DNA of 64,000 nucleotides. Origin: Nicotiana tabacum (Eukaryota > Streptophyta > Magnoliopsida > Solanales > Solanaceae). Position 1 is the stretch's first letter. Each line of letters begins with the position of its first letter. Shown here in pieces: positions 12,044 through 24,800 of the stretch. A program made the translations under genes and the position numbers. The notes below the pieces were generated by a model. The model worked only from the letters and a program-made list of their open reading frames with translations, ran no database searches and had not been told where the DNA came from. The stretch is taken from contig NC_134103.1 of NCBI RefSeq assembly GCF_000715075.1, positions 73,905,519 to 73,969,518 on the forward strand, read 5' to 3'.

Positions 12044-12799
12044 TTAATAAGAAGAGAAATTATTATTAGAAAGATTCAAGATTTGCAACTTAGGTAAAGT
12101 CCAAATGGCAGGAGGAATAGCCCCAGACAAATTATTTGAGGACATATCAAGCAAAATAAGGTTCCTAAGAGACCCAATTGATGTGGGAATCGACCCAAAA
12201 AGCGAATTCTGTGAAAGATCAAGAACTGCTAGACTCGACAACCGACCCAAACTCAATGGCACTGTCCCAGTAAGGCCATTATTGGACATATATAAAATGG
12301 TTAATTTCCTCAAATTTCCAAAACTTAATGGAATAAGACCAGTAATTGAACAGAACCTAAGATCAAGAATTTGTAAAGAAGATGCAACTCTATAACCAAA
12401 CCATTCTGGAATAGAACCCGGTAGTGCAAAATTTGATGCATTAAATGACTCCAAAAAGGTCAAATTTTGAAGAGCATCAATCAAGAATTGAGGATTTTGT
12501 TCTCCAATTCTAGTACGTTTGAAACCAGAGATGTTGATTTCAGTGACTCGGCCATTCTTGCAACTAATACCTCTCCAATTTGTACATGGATTAGCCTTTA
12601 TTGGCCATTCTTTGGCTCTTAATCCTAAAGAAGATCTCAATTGAATTAAAGCCAATCTCTCTTCTCTCCAACTTATTAGCTGCTCATATGTGGAGTCAAA
12701 GAGCAAGAAAATGACGAAACAAAAAAACAATTGGTGCCTCATTTCAACTTTGAAATGTCTCATTTTTCTTCCTACTATATAAGTGTCACTAGCGGACAC
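12044..12799 (-). pseudogene. N-terminal part of an LRR receptor-like kinase; kinase missing
   Basis: The 251-aa frame encodes a start region with a hydrophobic signal peptide (HQLFFCFVIFLLF, about residues 22-36), then the LRRNT module (LALIQLRSSLGLRAKEWP, NPCTNWRGISC). It then has the INISGFKRTRIGEQNPQFL segment and at least five plant LRRs of the type LxxLDLSxNxLxGxIPxSIG. Wording and order match the Arabidopsis At2g16250 type LRR-RLK, from memory of that family. The frame stops after NLSNNNFSSY, so further LRRs, the membrane segment and the kinase are absent, and the following sequence does not continue them. A pseudogene or duplicated fragment is most likely. A short secreted LRR protein is the alternative. 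The Met before the signal peptide (near residue 20) is the better start. Confidence 0.75.
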
Positions 12800-13172
12800 A
12801 ATTTAGGCATAAAATCCACTGCTTTTATGAAATGCATGCAGATTTAGTATACTACTATTACTTTATAAGAAACTAATTTAATATACTACAATATATTTTT
12901 TGGATTTAGCTATAACAACTTGTCTATAATTGCCATAACTAAGATCCTTAAGATCATAATAAAGATACTCTTAGACTCGTATTAATAGTGAATATGACAA
13001 CCGTTGGTTTAATCAGATCGTTCTTTCCCATCTCTTGCTTCCTTTTCGCTTATTTTCCAGGAATCTAAAGTTGTCATCCATTTCATATCGTCTCCTCATA
13101 AAGTAGTTCTTTGGAAAATACTTTCACACTCAAGTGTTTACTCAAAATAAAGAAATTTAACGAAGATATTCT
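12800..13172. other. Upstream flank of the LRR fragment; no gene seen
   Basis: AT-rich. It would hold the promoter of the minus-strand LRR fragment, but I see no decisive element. It ends at the Tat element LTR. Confidence 0.5.
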
Positions 13173-13829
13173 TGTTTACCCTAAAAACAGATAACAATTG
13201 AATTTATACGTGGTTTTAAGGACACGTGATTTTACTTGGCACAAACTGAGAAAATATGCAAATTGATATTGAAATTGACTGTAAAGAAAAATAAAAGCAA
13301 ACCAAATGAGATGTGTAGCTTGGGCCCTCGAACCAAATAAAACAACAAAAGAAATATAAGCAGAGTATTGAGAACCTAGAGAAAAGAGTAGTATATTGTT
13401 TTTTTTACTGTCCCCGATCCCCTTTACAAATGATTAGACCCCCTTTTATATAGTAGGGGAGTCTTACTCTTGATACAATTCTAAATACAGTAAGGACTCT
13501 CATGATAGGCTAATTAATCGGCCTCTTCTTGCTACGTGTTGTGATTTTCGCCGAGATTCTCCCCCTAATTGCGGCTGTAACGGCTTTTTTGTTTCTTCGA
13601 TCGATCTTGATCCTGGCCGATCTCGATCTTGGCCGTTCTTGATCTTGATCGGTCTCTAGGTCTTCGAGCTCGATCTTGGCAGACCTCGATCTTGATCGGT
13701 CTCTGGGTCTCGAGCTCGACAACATATTCTTCGCATCATGGCTCGATATTACAATGATGAACCTTGGACCATTATGTTCCAATCTCGATAAATCATACAA
13801 AGGGCAAAACTCAGTTTTAACCGTATACA
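13173..13829 (-). repeat. 3' LTR of the Tat element
   Basis: On the + strand it begins TGTTTACCCTAAAA and ends CCGTATACA, so on the minus strand it is TGTATACGG...GGTAAACA. It is closely similar to 29534-30189, including the block of repeated GATCTTGATC words (13600-13720). The copies differ by scattered substitutions and a few small indels. Confidence 0.93.
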
Positions 13830-13831
13830 GA

Positions 13832-13846
13832 TAGTCCCCTCGTTTC
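13832..13846 (-). other. Polypurine tract of the Tat element
   Basis: Minus-strand ACGAGGGGACTATC lies immediately inside the 3' LTR. It would prime plus-strand synthesis. Confidence 0.7.
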
Positions 13847-14089
13847 TCGGAAAGAAGATGATGAGAAACGATATGAATTTTTGGACTCCGGCTTGGTGGA
13901 TGATGATGTCAGCGACGAGCCCAATTATGACGTATGTAACAAACGTCCCGTCGGTTCATTTACCCAGGCATTAAATGCTTGTCAGTCGTTGGTCGGCCAC
14001 TTCCGGTTTTGAACCGTCATCACTAGGCTATAAATATTCACACTTTCATCCTCATCCAAGCTTTTCACTCAAAAGCTTTTTCTCTACTC

Positions 14090-16835
14090 TTGCATCTTCT
14101 TCAAAAAATCCCTTTGCTTCATACATTTTACATCGTATACAACCCTAATTCTCGTTCCCTTTGTTCATCAACGGCGAAAACCTCCAAAACGGTGCCGCAA
14201 AAAGAGGTCGTTTCTTTATCACGACCCGCCGGCGGCGAGGATGCGGCGGAGCCTCGCCCTGAGGAATTCATTCCGGTAGGGTGCTCAACTTTCATCGATT
14301 TTAAGGTTGAAAAACCTTATTCGGTACCGGGCCAATGTGAGCCGATCTCGAGGTACCAGTGTTCAATCACCGATAAAATTCTCGATAAAGTAAAACAGGA
14401 ATACAACTGGGGCGACAAGCACGTGGTAGTCCCATCACCTAAAGAATCAATTACTACCCACATGGAAGTTAAGTGTTTATACTTATCCTTTCACGCTGGG
14501 TTCATTAGACCCTGTCATCGCCGCCTTTTACATGAGATACGACGTGATCCTTGGCCAAATCCACCCTTCCTTTTGGAGAATCGTGATTCTTCTTCGATTC
14601 TTCTCAAGTAAAATCGAGGGGTGTCTTTTCACCCTCGATCACCTTATGCGCCTTTATAGTCCCCGACTCTATCGAGGAGGGTTAATCAAGCTTGCTCGCT
14701 GAGCCACCAAAGTGCAGTTCTCGAGTATAGACGAGACTCGTGATCAGGACTGGATGAGTCGATTTGTTCGAGTTAAAACCTCAGACCTGATCCCTGTCGA
14801 TGATATGCCATTTCCTGAGAAATGGAATATGAACCGTGAGTACTTATTTCCCTTCGAGCGCTTTAATTTGTGATTGTCTTTCATTTTCTTGATCCACTTT
14901 TTCTTTTTTGTTACAGTCGTGGCTCGGATGCCGGAACCGATTCCGGGTCTTAAACAATGGGTTGAAGGTTTGGTGTTGCAGAGACCGTACTCCGAGCGTG
15001 CTTGGGTGGAACTATCAAAGGGTCAATAGGAGGCCCGCAGTCATGGTAAGTCTCTTTCTTAGTTTGTTTGTCATTTGTTCTTCTTCGCTTGCTTACCCCC
15101 TTTTTTCCTTTGTAGGACTTGGGAAGGATGTTTCCATGAGGCCCCCATCTAGTGATGAAGAGGTCCCTACCCCGAAGCAGGTCAAAGAGAAGAAGATAAA
15201 AGATGCATCGAGTTCCCTGGTCTCGGAAAAGAAAAACCGGCAAAGAAATCTCACAAGCCCAAGGAGAGCTCCGGTATCATGCCTCCGGATTCGATCCACC
15301 GATTAAGGGATGAGCCCAAAGAAGGAGAAGAGGAATTAGCATGTATATGTGTTAATGTTGTGATACAACAATCCTCCAAATCGGCGGAGGTAGATAAGGG
15401 AACTCTGGCCATAATTTCTGAACAAGGAAAAGCAGAGATTATCTCATCTTGAGCTGAGATAGTTGAGGGGGAGACCAAGGGCAAGACTTCTCAGGCAGCA
15501 GAAGATATCTCGAGGGACGAGCTCGGGGTAATTGACATTAGCGGATCCCCTCAGATTTTGAATGCTATAATTCGTGAGGCCAACATGTTGGAAGGTCGAT
15601 CTTACAACGGTATTCAGGAGTCGACTGACATCCATGACTAACTGGATGGGCTCGAGTCAGCTGCCTCAGAGAAGATTATCGGGTCCGGCAGATTACCAGT
15701 GCCGAAAAAAGCATCATGGTCAGTCTCTACCGGGACTTCATCGGTTTCAAAACTGGTAGACCGATTCCCGGCCCCGAGTGTTAATCTCGATCGTAAGCGG
15801 AAGTAGTGCTCTCTGTCCCGGAGGATGCCCGAAATTTCTCTCCCCTATGGGGATTGTTAGTTACCTTCGGTCCTTAGTGACCGAAGAGAATCAAATCGTG
15901 AAGAATGCGGTAGGACCCTCTTTCCTTTTTAACGAGGCTTAACATGCTCTGAATCGGGTAACTTCGATGGTATCTCTACCATTTCTTTTACACTTAGAGT
16001 TATAGACAATTCTAACATCTTTTTCCATGTTTGTAGGCTTCGGTGTTGCATCACGAGGCTTTTCTCTGAATCTAGGAGGAGCATGGGGCCGGAGTTCGGA
16101 ACCTCACTGAGAAGTGTGACTCCAACAAACTTCTTAGTGAGAAGCTTCGGGCAGATTTGGCAACAGCTCGAGATGAACACGAGGAAATGGCTGAGCAGGT
16201 ATTCCGAATTCTTCACGATATTGAAGATGAATTGGAGATAACCACTAACGATCTGATTCTGCAGGTTTGACAGAGGCTAAAACAGATTCGACGGCTCAAT
16301 TCGCAGGTAGATGAGCTACTGGCCGAGGCGGAAAAATTCAAAGAAAATATGGACGTCCTTGCCTCGAAAAAGGAGGCCGTCCAAGCGCAATTAGAGTTGG
16401 CTGAGACCCAGCTTCGGGTTGTAGAAGAAAATGCCTCGGTGCAGATCGAGAAGATTAAGGAGCTTCAGCATCGATTGGATTTGGCCACTTCTGATAAGGC
16501 ATGCTTGGCCGATGAACTCGAATTGGCCAGATCTGAGGTGGCCGAGGCCAATAAAAGAGTTGATGCTAAAGTGGCCCAGTTCAGGATCGATGTTTAGGTC
16601 AACTAGGCCAAGGCAAATAGCATGGTCAAACATGTTAAATGGCAGGCTCGAAGGAAAGCTCTCGAGGAGGTTAGTGCTCAGGGCTTCGATGTTGCAGCCG
16701 AAATTGAAAATGCTAAGGTGGAGGAAACCAGGGCCCGAAGGCTGGCCTTCCCTGAGGAAGACTCCGAGAGCTCGAGCGAATCTGAGGACGGATAAAATCC
16801 TGAGGACGTAGCCTCCGATGAAGACCAAGCCACTT
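14090..16835 (+). pseudogene. Antisense ORF (aORF) of the Tat element, spliced, coiled-coil C-terminus
   Basis: Encoded opposite to gag-pol, beside the 3' LTR. The N-terminal part (14090-14611 and following frames) has the putative Gypsy-type transposon domain seen in Tat aORFs: KVEKPYSVPGQCE, then frame-shifted FAVDxLMRLYSP-like and RDQDWMSRFVRVK wording. GT-AG introns are visible at 14836-14916 and 15046-15115 and are likely at about 15908-16037 and 16198-16265. The C-terminal part (for example 16349-16597) is a long coiled coil rich in Glu, Ala and Leu (AQLELAETQLRVVEENA, LADELELARSEVAEANK), followed by an acidic tail (EDSESSSESED-like). The expected start ATG appears as ACG at 14171. Several stops and frameshifts show decay. 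The molecular function of aORF proteins is not established. Confidence 0.75.
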
Positions 16836-18050
16836 AGGATATTAGGTTTCTTGTTTTTCTTTTGTATCTTTTCTGGGGCCGATTCGGCCTTTTGTAAAAA
16901 ACTTTTGAATATATATATATATATAAGGCTTTTCTTGCTTTTTGATTCTTGTGTTTTTCCTTCACTTTTATGTATTTTACAAAGGTCGTAAATGCCTTAG
17001 CATAAAATTGTGTCCGAGGTTTAGATAATTTGATTAGAACCGAACTAGTACAGCCCTTAGGTTTTTCCATCGAGTGAGTGCTTGATCGAACTCGAAGTAA
17101 TGTAGCCCTTAGGCTTTTGCAAGAAAGGTTGTTTATGGATTTCTCCCCTTTTTGGCATGAAAAAGTTTTTAATCATTTGTATTTGCAAAAAACTCGTAAT
17201 GCCATGACTCCAAATAAGAAATCGTTCAAGAGTTCGAACAATTTTGTACTCATTAGAGTTTTTAAGGCTTGATATTATCGAAGCCTTTTATGATTTTTTT
17301 CGGGGGCAGCCTTTTTTAACCGGTTTATGAAAGAATTCGAAGGCATGTTACGGAATTCGGACATCTCCGATCCGTGTTAATTCGGCCATTGCCTCTTTAG
17401 TTCGGGATTTGCCCCTTGGGCTTATTTTCCCATTTTACTTCGAGCTTGCTCGAAGAGTTAGTCCCCGAGTGGATTGGTCGTGGCCTATAAAGATCGAGGG
17501 TTACCTAAAAGGTCTTATGATCTCGGAGTTTTATTAATTCGATCTCATTTATTTTTCGGACGACAGTCCCCGAGCATGGGGGTAATTATCCGAACTCTGG
17601 TTATAGTCGGCCCTTAAGCCTGTTTACATAATAGGTTGAGGGTATGGAATTGTAAAGAAAAATACTTCTCTTTATAAATAATTATACATGCGTACATGTT
17701 TTGTGCCAGGGCTCGAACAAACTATGCGGGCACGATTCACTTGACCGTTTGGCCCTTACAAAATTTTCCTATCGAGACCCTGCTGCCATGAAGTAACTTC
17801 CTCGTATCAAAGTTGACATTCAAGGGCAATGCCCCCAGTGTTCGAGGTTGATTGTAAGGAAACCTCGGGAACTGTTAAATTATTCTAAGTTAGCACGATC
17901 AATGGTTGCCTCATTAAAAACCTCACCGGAAAATCCATTTGGGACAAAACCGGTCTAAGAAAAAAAGAGTGCAACGCGTGCTTTCAGACCTAAAGGCTTC
18001 GTGTCGAAGAATCTCTCACTGTTTCTGGTCGAACACCTGCAAGGGTTAGA
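16836..18050. other. Non-coding spacer of the Tat element between aORF and integrase
   Basis: No coding frame can be supported. 16910-16925 is a short AT run. 17908-17977 holds the hairpin motif listed separately. Short phrases such as CCCTTAGGCTTTTGC recur, as is common in this group. Confidence 0.6.
17908..17977 (-). other. Conserved hairpin motif (copy A), 3' region of the Tat element
   Basis: On the + strand it begins GCCTCATTAAAAACC and ends AGAGTGCAACG. Two arms, ACCGG and CCGGT, enclose a loop that contains CCATTTGG. The element-sense strand is the minus strand. The same layout, with different but complementary arms, is found twice at the 3' end of the Copia element (30941-31006, 31033-31100). 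Confidence 0.75.
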
Positions 18051-18329
18051 TTAAAATATAAATGAAAACGAAAAGGGTCGTACCTTAACAATAGTATCGT
18101 TTTAGGTGTGATACGTTCCAATTGCTCGGCAGTTGTTCGCCATTTATCGTGCCGAGCTTGTAGGATCCTTTTCCGATAATTTCGAGAATCTGGTACGGTC
18201 CTTCCCAGTTCGGACCTAGTTTCCCTTCTTTTGGGCGGCCAATCGGACGAGAGTGGCTTCGCGTCTTTCGTCCAACAATTCTAGGCTCGTATACATGCTC
18301 GTTATTTGACTCCTCTGTTGCATATCAAA

Positions 18330-19400
18330 ACCTGATGCTAGGTTCTCCGACCTCGACCGCGATCAGAGCTTCGGTATCGTAAACTAACGAGAACGGTGTT
18401 GCTCCGGTACTGGATTTTGATGTTGTGCGGTATGCCCATAGAACCTCAGGTAGTATTTTTCTTCATTTTTTTTGGCGTCGGTCAATCTCTTCTTAAGATT
18501 TTGGATAATGGTTTTGTTGGTCGATTCAGCTTGTCCGTTCCCGCTGGGATGATAAGGTGTTGATAGGATCCTTCTGATCTTGTGATCCTCAAGAAATTTA
18601 GTTACTTTGCTGCGAATGAATTATTTTCCATTATCACATACAATCTCGGAGGGCATCCCGAATCGACATATGATGTGGTCCCAAATTAAGTCTATGACTT
18701 CTTTTTCTCTGACTTTCTCAAAAGCCTGTGCTTCAACCCATTTAGAGAAATAATCAGTCATAAACAAAATAAACTGTACTTTACCTGGGGCCGACGGGAG
18801 AGGGCCAACGATGTCCATTCCCCATTTTATGAAGTGCAATGGGGAGAGGATAGAGTGGAGTAACTCCCCGGGTTGATGAATCATAGGTGCATGCCTTTAG
18901 CATTTGTCGCATTTGCGAACGAACTCCCTTGCATCCTTCCCCATAATGGTCCAATAGTACCGTGCTCGGATTACTTTGTGGACCAGCGATTCGACACCGG
19001 AATGATTTCCATAAGTGCCCTCGTGAACTTCTCGTAGGATGTAGTTAGTATCCCTCAGTCCCAAATATATTGCCAACGGTCCATCGAACGTCCTTCTAAA
19101 CAGCGTTCCGTCTTCGGACAAAGTGAGTCGTGATGCCTTTGTGCGCAGAGTTCTCGACTCCTTTGGATTCGATGGAAGCTTCCCATTCTTTAAGTACTCT
19201 ATGTACTTGTTTCTCCAATCCCAGGTTAAACTCGTGGAGTTTATCTCGGCGTGACCTTCTTCAGTTACCGATCTCATAAGTTGTACGACAATCCACGAGT
19301 TGAGTTCGTCGTCCTCGACCGACGAACCTAAGTTTGCAAGAGCGTTGGCCTCGCTGTTCTATTCTCGAGGTACATGTTGCAAGGTCCATTCCTTAAATTG
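18330..19400 (-). pseudogene. Integrase of the Tat element
   Basis: 18897-19277 (126 aa) carries the zinc-binding domain: REVHEGTYGNHSGVESLVHK, then YYWTIMGKDAREFVRKCDKC. 18621-18884 carries the catalytic core start: FIKWGMDIVGPLPSAPGK with the first Asp, YFSKWVEAQAF, and FGMPSEIVCDNGK with the second Asp. Further down, in a different frame, HPSGNGQAESTNK gives the catalytic Glu. Frameshifts lie between these pieces. Upstream (19290-19400) a degraded link to RNase H is visible, cut by the LINE insertion at 19417. Confidence 0.88.
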
Positions 19401-19443
19401 ATGTAGAGTCACCTGTCAAAAGTTCTCTCTAGCCTCTCTCTAA

Positions 19444-21717
19444 ATGCATTCAAGAGATCCCAATGGACCACCTGTGGTCCCACAGCCCCCACCCCCTGTA
19501 CCACCAGATCCACCACCACAATCAACCAATGAGAACTTGACAACCACTCAATCCACCTTACCTAGCATAAGAGCTACTTCTCCCCTTAACACTTCACCAC
19601 CGATCAACACCCAAAATCAGGCCAATAATCACCTATCTTCTGTATCTCAACATAATAATACTATCATAGATCTCAAAAATAAGGAGAATCACACTGGAAT
19701 TTCCAATGTTCTAACATAGACAAATCTCCCAACGGATCTTTGCACTTTACAAGACCAAAGGGCATCTCTTCCGGTTCAGAGCACCACATCGCTACCCACG
19801 CCTATAAATGTTTCTTCTAATTTTGACCCACCTCATAGAGCTAGTCGTGCTAACAATGTTATGCAAAATGCTAGTTCTAATCTTCAGCAGACTGAGCAGA
19901 ACATTCCAAATAATAACCCATATCCCACAGCCACAATCAATCAAAAGGCTCCATCATGGCCACCCACCTCTGTTTCCAAACCATCATTTGCCTTTTCTAT
20001 CTCTGTGACTCTTGCTAGCAGCTCCATGGGGAAACAACCTGTTGATATTAAGCATGGAACTCACATGGGTAAGCCAGCGGTTTATTTTACTGCCGAGGAT
20101 TACTTTGTTAATCTAGCCGAGGATTGTAAGCTTACTATTGTTGGGAAGTTTCTTAGAGGAAAGCCAAACATGGAGGAAGTCAGGAAATTATTCATCAGTC
20201 ATGTACCTTTGAAAGGTACTGTCAAGATTGCCTATTACGACCCCATCCATGTGTACATCGATTTTTCTAATGAAGCTGATTTCTATCATATCTATTTCAA
20301 GCCCTTCATTACCCTTGGTCCTTATATTATGAAGATAATTAGGTGGACTCCTGATTTTGTCCCTAAAAATGAAACAACCTTAGCTCCTGTTTGGATTTTG
20401 ATTCTTCAACTACCATGGCATTTGTTTAGATGGGATATATTGTCTAGGATGGTTAGCTCCGTCGGAACTGCTATGGCTCCAGACATGGCTACTTATTCGA
20501 AGTCTAGAGGTAATGTGGCAAAGCTGAAAGTCAAAATTAATTTTCTAAAACCTAAGCAAGATCAAATTTGGGTGGGATTCAATAGGCTAGTCACTAATGC
20601 TTAGGATGGTTATTGGCTAGATATCAAATTTGAGGGAGCTCCTTCATACTGCCTATATTGTTCTATGCAAGAACATGATCAAAATTCTTGTAGAAACAAA
20701 AAGAGAGATGAAGAATTTAAGGCTCACGATATCTCCAGCAAAGAAATGGATAACGATGAATGGAAAGTTCAAAGAAAGTCTAGAAGAAATGGTCAACATG
20801 CTACTAATAGGAGTGCTTGCAATGGGCAATCTCTGCAAAAGGATCAAAATGGCAACCTCCAAAGCAATATTCTAATAGAACAGCTGGAAAGAGGACAAGA
20901 TAATCAGGCTATACAGACTGAAAACATGCATACTCACCAGCAAACTAACAGCTTGTTAACACAAAATCAGAGTAAAGCTAAACAGTCTGAACATATGGCT
21001 CAAACACAACAGATGCTAAATCAAAAGAGAGGAAAGAAGAAGAAAGTCCAGTGAAAAGATCATCAGAATTCATCCCAACCCAGTTCTTCCAATACCCAAC
21101 TCAATGAACCAAAACATGCTCCACAAGGAAATGTCAGTCAACTAGAGTCTATTCCAAAGTCACGCTTCCCACAAACTACAAACTCACAGCCTCAATCATC
21201 TATCTGTAAACACATTGATCGCCCTTCTGATTACAACAAACCTCCCCAATCAACAATAAACATAACAGTTATCCTCAGCCCTATCAAAAACCAAAGCCAA
21301 TCCACCACAATTGCTAAATTCCCAAAATATGCTCAACAGGTACCTCCTCAACTAGACAACACTCAACCTATATGGGTTGAAGCCTCTAATGAGAATCATC
21401 CATCCCAAGAATGACCAGATCCTCCACCGGACCATAACCCCAATAATCTAAAAGTTGGACAACCCTTTACCGATGCCAATGATGAAACAGACTACGAAAG
21501 TGAAATCGCTGTTGATTCTCAATTTGTTGCATCCTGTAAAGAATCAGGAATTGGTGAGTATGAGAATGAAATAGTCAGTGATACTGAAGATGACTATGAA
21601 AGAATTGAAGATCAAGTGCTATCCAATGATGATAGTTCAGATAACTTTTCAGTCTATAGTGATGACAATGTCACCAAACCAGCTGAAGTTTTTGCTTCTC
21701 AACACACAATGAAATAG
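19444..21717 (+). pseudogene. LINE ORF1 (RNA-binding, DUF4283 and zinc knuckle)
   Basis: One reading frame runs from Met 19444 to 21717, broken by in-frame stops near 19718, 20602, 21052 and 21412. The N-terminus is rich in Pro, Thr, Asn and Gln (PPPPVPPDPPPQST). 19861-20604 holds the DUF4283-type fold (FTAEDYFVNLAEDCKLTIVG, VPLKGTVKIAYYDPIHVYI, VWILILQLPWHLF, GTAMAPDMATYSKSRG). It is followed near 20640-20700 by a CCHC-type knuckle, YCLYCSMQEHDQNSC. The C-terminus is basic (KRGKKKKVQ), then acidic (SDTEDDYE). ORF1 proteins of plant L1 elements bind the element RNA. The arrangement is standard. Confidence 0.85.
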
Positions 21718-21883
21718 ATCAAGCATTTGGGGATATCTCTGAAAAACATCATTTGTCTCCTAGGGGCCTCGAATCTAGGAGAGGTGGACTATCAACTAGA
21801 GGTGACAGAAGAGGAAGAAGAGGCAAAGGTATTCCTTCTGTGAAATATTCACAGAACAATGATGAATTATCACTATCTTTTTA

Positions 21884-24800
21884 ATGATTAAGTCGCTAAT
21901 ATGGAATATTAGAGGCATCAAATCACAGGGTGCCTTTGACAGATTAATGCAACTCAAAAGAGCTCACAACTTTAGCTTCATTGTATTTATGGAACCTTTT
22001 TGTAAAAGATCTAAGTTGGACAGATTTAGAAGAAGGTTGGGTTTCGATTTTGCTCATGCCAACTCTAATAACAAAATCTGGCTCTTTAGTGATATGGCTA
22101 TTAGTTGCACTATTATTGAAGATTTGGATCAATATGTTACTTGCTCAATCAACAATAATGGGGACATCATGTACATTACAATAGTATACGCTAAGTGCCA
22201 CGTTCATTTAAGGGAAGAGTTATGGGATAATATTAAGAACTTTGCTGAAGGGAACACCTCTCCTTGGATGGTAGTAGGGGATTTTAATTTTATTATTGAT
22301 CTAGAGGAGAATAAAGGAGGTGTTGCTCACAATATTCTAAGAGCATGGCATTTATCAATTGCATCTTGGATAGTGGACTAATTGATTTGGGCTATTCTTG
22401 CTCTCCTTTCACATGGTGTAATGGATGTGAATCTAGAAGGAGAATTTGGGCAAGACTAGACAGAGCTCTTGCCAACTCTGAATGGATCCAAGCTTTTGCA
22501 GCAACCTCTATTGAAAATCTTGTTAGAACTAGCTCTGACCATTCGCCATTGCTTATTTCCATCTCTAATCCTCAAACTGAACCCAAAAAATACTTCAGAT
22601 TTCTGGATTTTTGGACTAAACAACAGGGATTCATGCAAGTAGTTGAAGATGCTTGGAAAATTCAAGTGGAGGGAGGTCCCATGTGGAAATTTTACCTCAA
22701 GCTTAAAAATGTTTGCAAAAGGCTCTCTTATTGGTCGAACAATACTATTGGCAATATTTTTGACAAGAACAAAGAGCTACAGTCTAAGCTTGAGGAATTA
22801 TAACAGAATTGCTTGATTGACAACTCAGAGTCTAACATAATGGAATATAACAATATGAATCCCCATATAATTAGGCACATCAACAATGAGGAATCTTTTT
22901 GGAGACAAAAGGCCGGATTGAAGTGGTACACATATGGAGAAAACAACACCAGGTTCTTCCGCTCAGTAATTAACTCCAGAAGGAAAAAACTTCAATTGAC
23001 AAGAATTAGAAAGAAATATGGCTCATGGCTAGAGAATAGTGGGGATATAGCTACTGAAGCTATATAGTTCTTTGTGCATCAGTTCTCCCAAGAAACCACT
23101 TGCAGGGATTTCTCAATTCTTAGGAGACTTCCTAGATTGGTTGATGAGGAAGATAACAGGATGCTAGGAGATATACCTACTATGGAGGAGCTCAAACATA
23201 TTGTATTCTCCATGAGTAGTACTAGTTCCCCCGGTCCAGATGGTATATCTGGAAAGTTTTTTCACCAGTATTGGAACATAATCTCATCTGACCTTTACAT
23301 GGTTATTCTGAATTTCTTTTTTTGGTAATCATCTCCCTAGGTCTTTTACACACACCAATTTGGTCTTGATCTCCAAAATAGACAACCCACAAGAATTCAC
23401 GGATTTTAGACCTATTAGTTTAAGCAATTTTACTTCGAAAATTATTTCTAAGTTGCTTAATAGTAGGTTAGCTCTTATCATGAGCAAGATTATTTCTCCT
23501 AATCAGACGGGATTTCTCAAGGGTAGATCTATTTCAGGTAATGTTATGCTCACTTAGGAGATGGTTCACAATATTACATGCCTAATGTGAATGGCAATGT
23601 GATCTTCAAACTGAATATGGCCTAGGTCTTTGACAGGGTACCTTAGGACTTTATTTGCCAGGTTATGAGACAATTGGGATTCTACGAGATTTGGATTGAT
23701 ATGATTGCTAGAGTGGTCTCCAACAACTGATATTCCATTATTATAAATGGAGTTCGGCACGACTTTTTCAAATCCTCTAGGGGCTAAAGCAAGGTGACCC
23801 TTTGTCACCTTCCTTATTTGTTATTGGGGATGAATTATTATCTAACTTAATGGACCAGTTATTTTAGGACAATTTCATTCTGTATTCCCTGCATAGGGGC
23901 AGTCCTCTTATTAATAACCTCACATTTGTTAATGATACTATTCTTTTTTCATATGGAGATCTCCTCTCAATTGCTATGATGATAAAAAACTTGGATACTT
24001 ATGAACAAGTTTTTGGTCAAATGGTCAACAAGAAGAAATCAACCTTTTTGTTTTCTACTAAAACTCATGTTTATGTTGTTGAGGATATCAAAATACTCAC
24101 TGGTTTTTTCCATTCCTTATTTCCCTTCAAGTACTTAGGGTGTCCTATATTCCTTAGGAGAAAGAAAGTGTGTTATTTTGGTTCCATGATTTCTAAGATA
24201 GTCAATAGAACTCGGGGATGGTTAGAAATATTATTGACAGTAGGTGGAAAAGCTATTCTCATTAAGTTCGTCTTGCATTCTATGCCTTTGCATATCATCT
24301 ATGTAGTCTATCCCCCTAAGACTATTTTTAATCATATTGATAAATCTCTTGCTAGTTTTTTCTGGTGTTCATCTGATGGCAAGAGGCAATATCACTGATT
24401 TTCTTGAAAAAATCTTTGCTTTCCTAAAAATGAGGGGGGTGTTGGGTTCATATCATTGCATGACATTTGCACTACATTCGCTGCTAAAGCATGGTAGAAT
24501 TTTAGAACCCAAAATCTCTCCTCTCCGTATTTTTGGAAGCTAAGTATTGTAAAAGAGTTCACTCAGTTGCGAAAAAGAAAAATTACAATCAATCGCACAT
24601 TTAGAGAAGACTTATGGATGCCAAAAAAGATTGTGAACAATATATCTTATGGAAAGTTGGAAAGGGTAACTTGTCCTTTTGGTGGGATAACTGGTCTAAT
24701 AAAGGTGCCTTAACGAATGTGATTCATCAGAGGAACAAGTATAAGAAAGTAAGAGTATTTGAATTCTTTTCTAATAGCCAGTGGAACTTGGATAAGCTAC

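Noticed and set aside
20653..20862. Minus-strand frames opposite the LINE (also 21944-22132, 22728-22949)
   Set aside because: Shadows of LINE coding sequence without own motifs.
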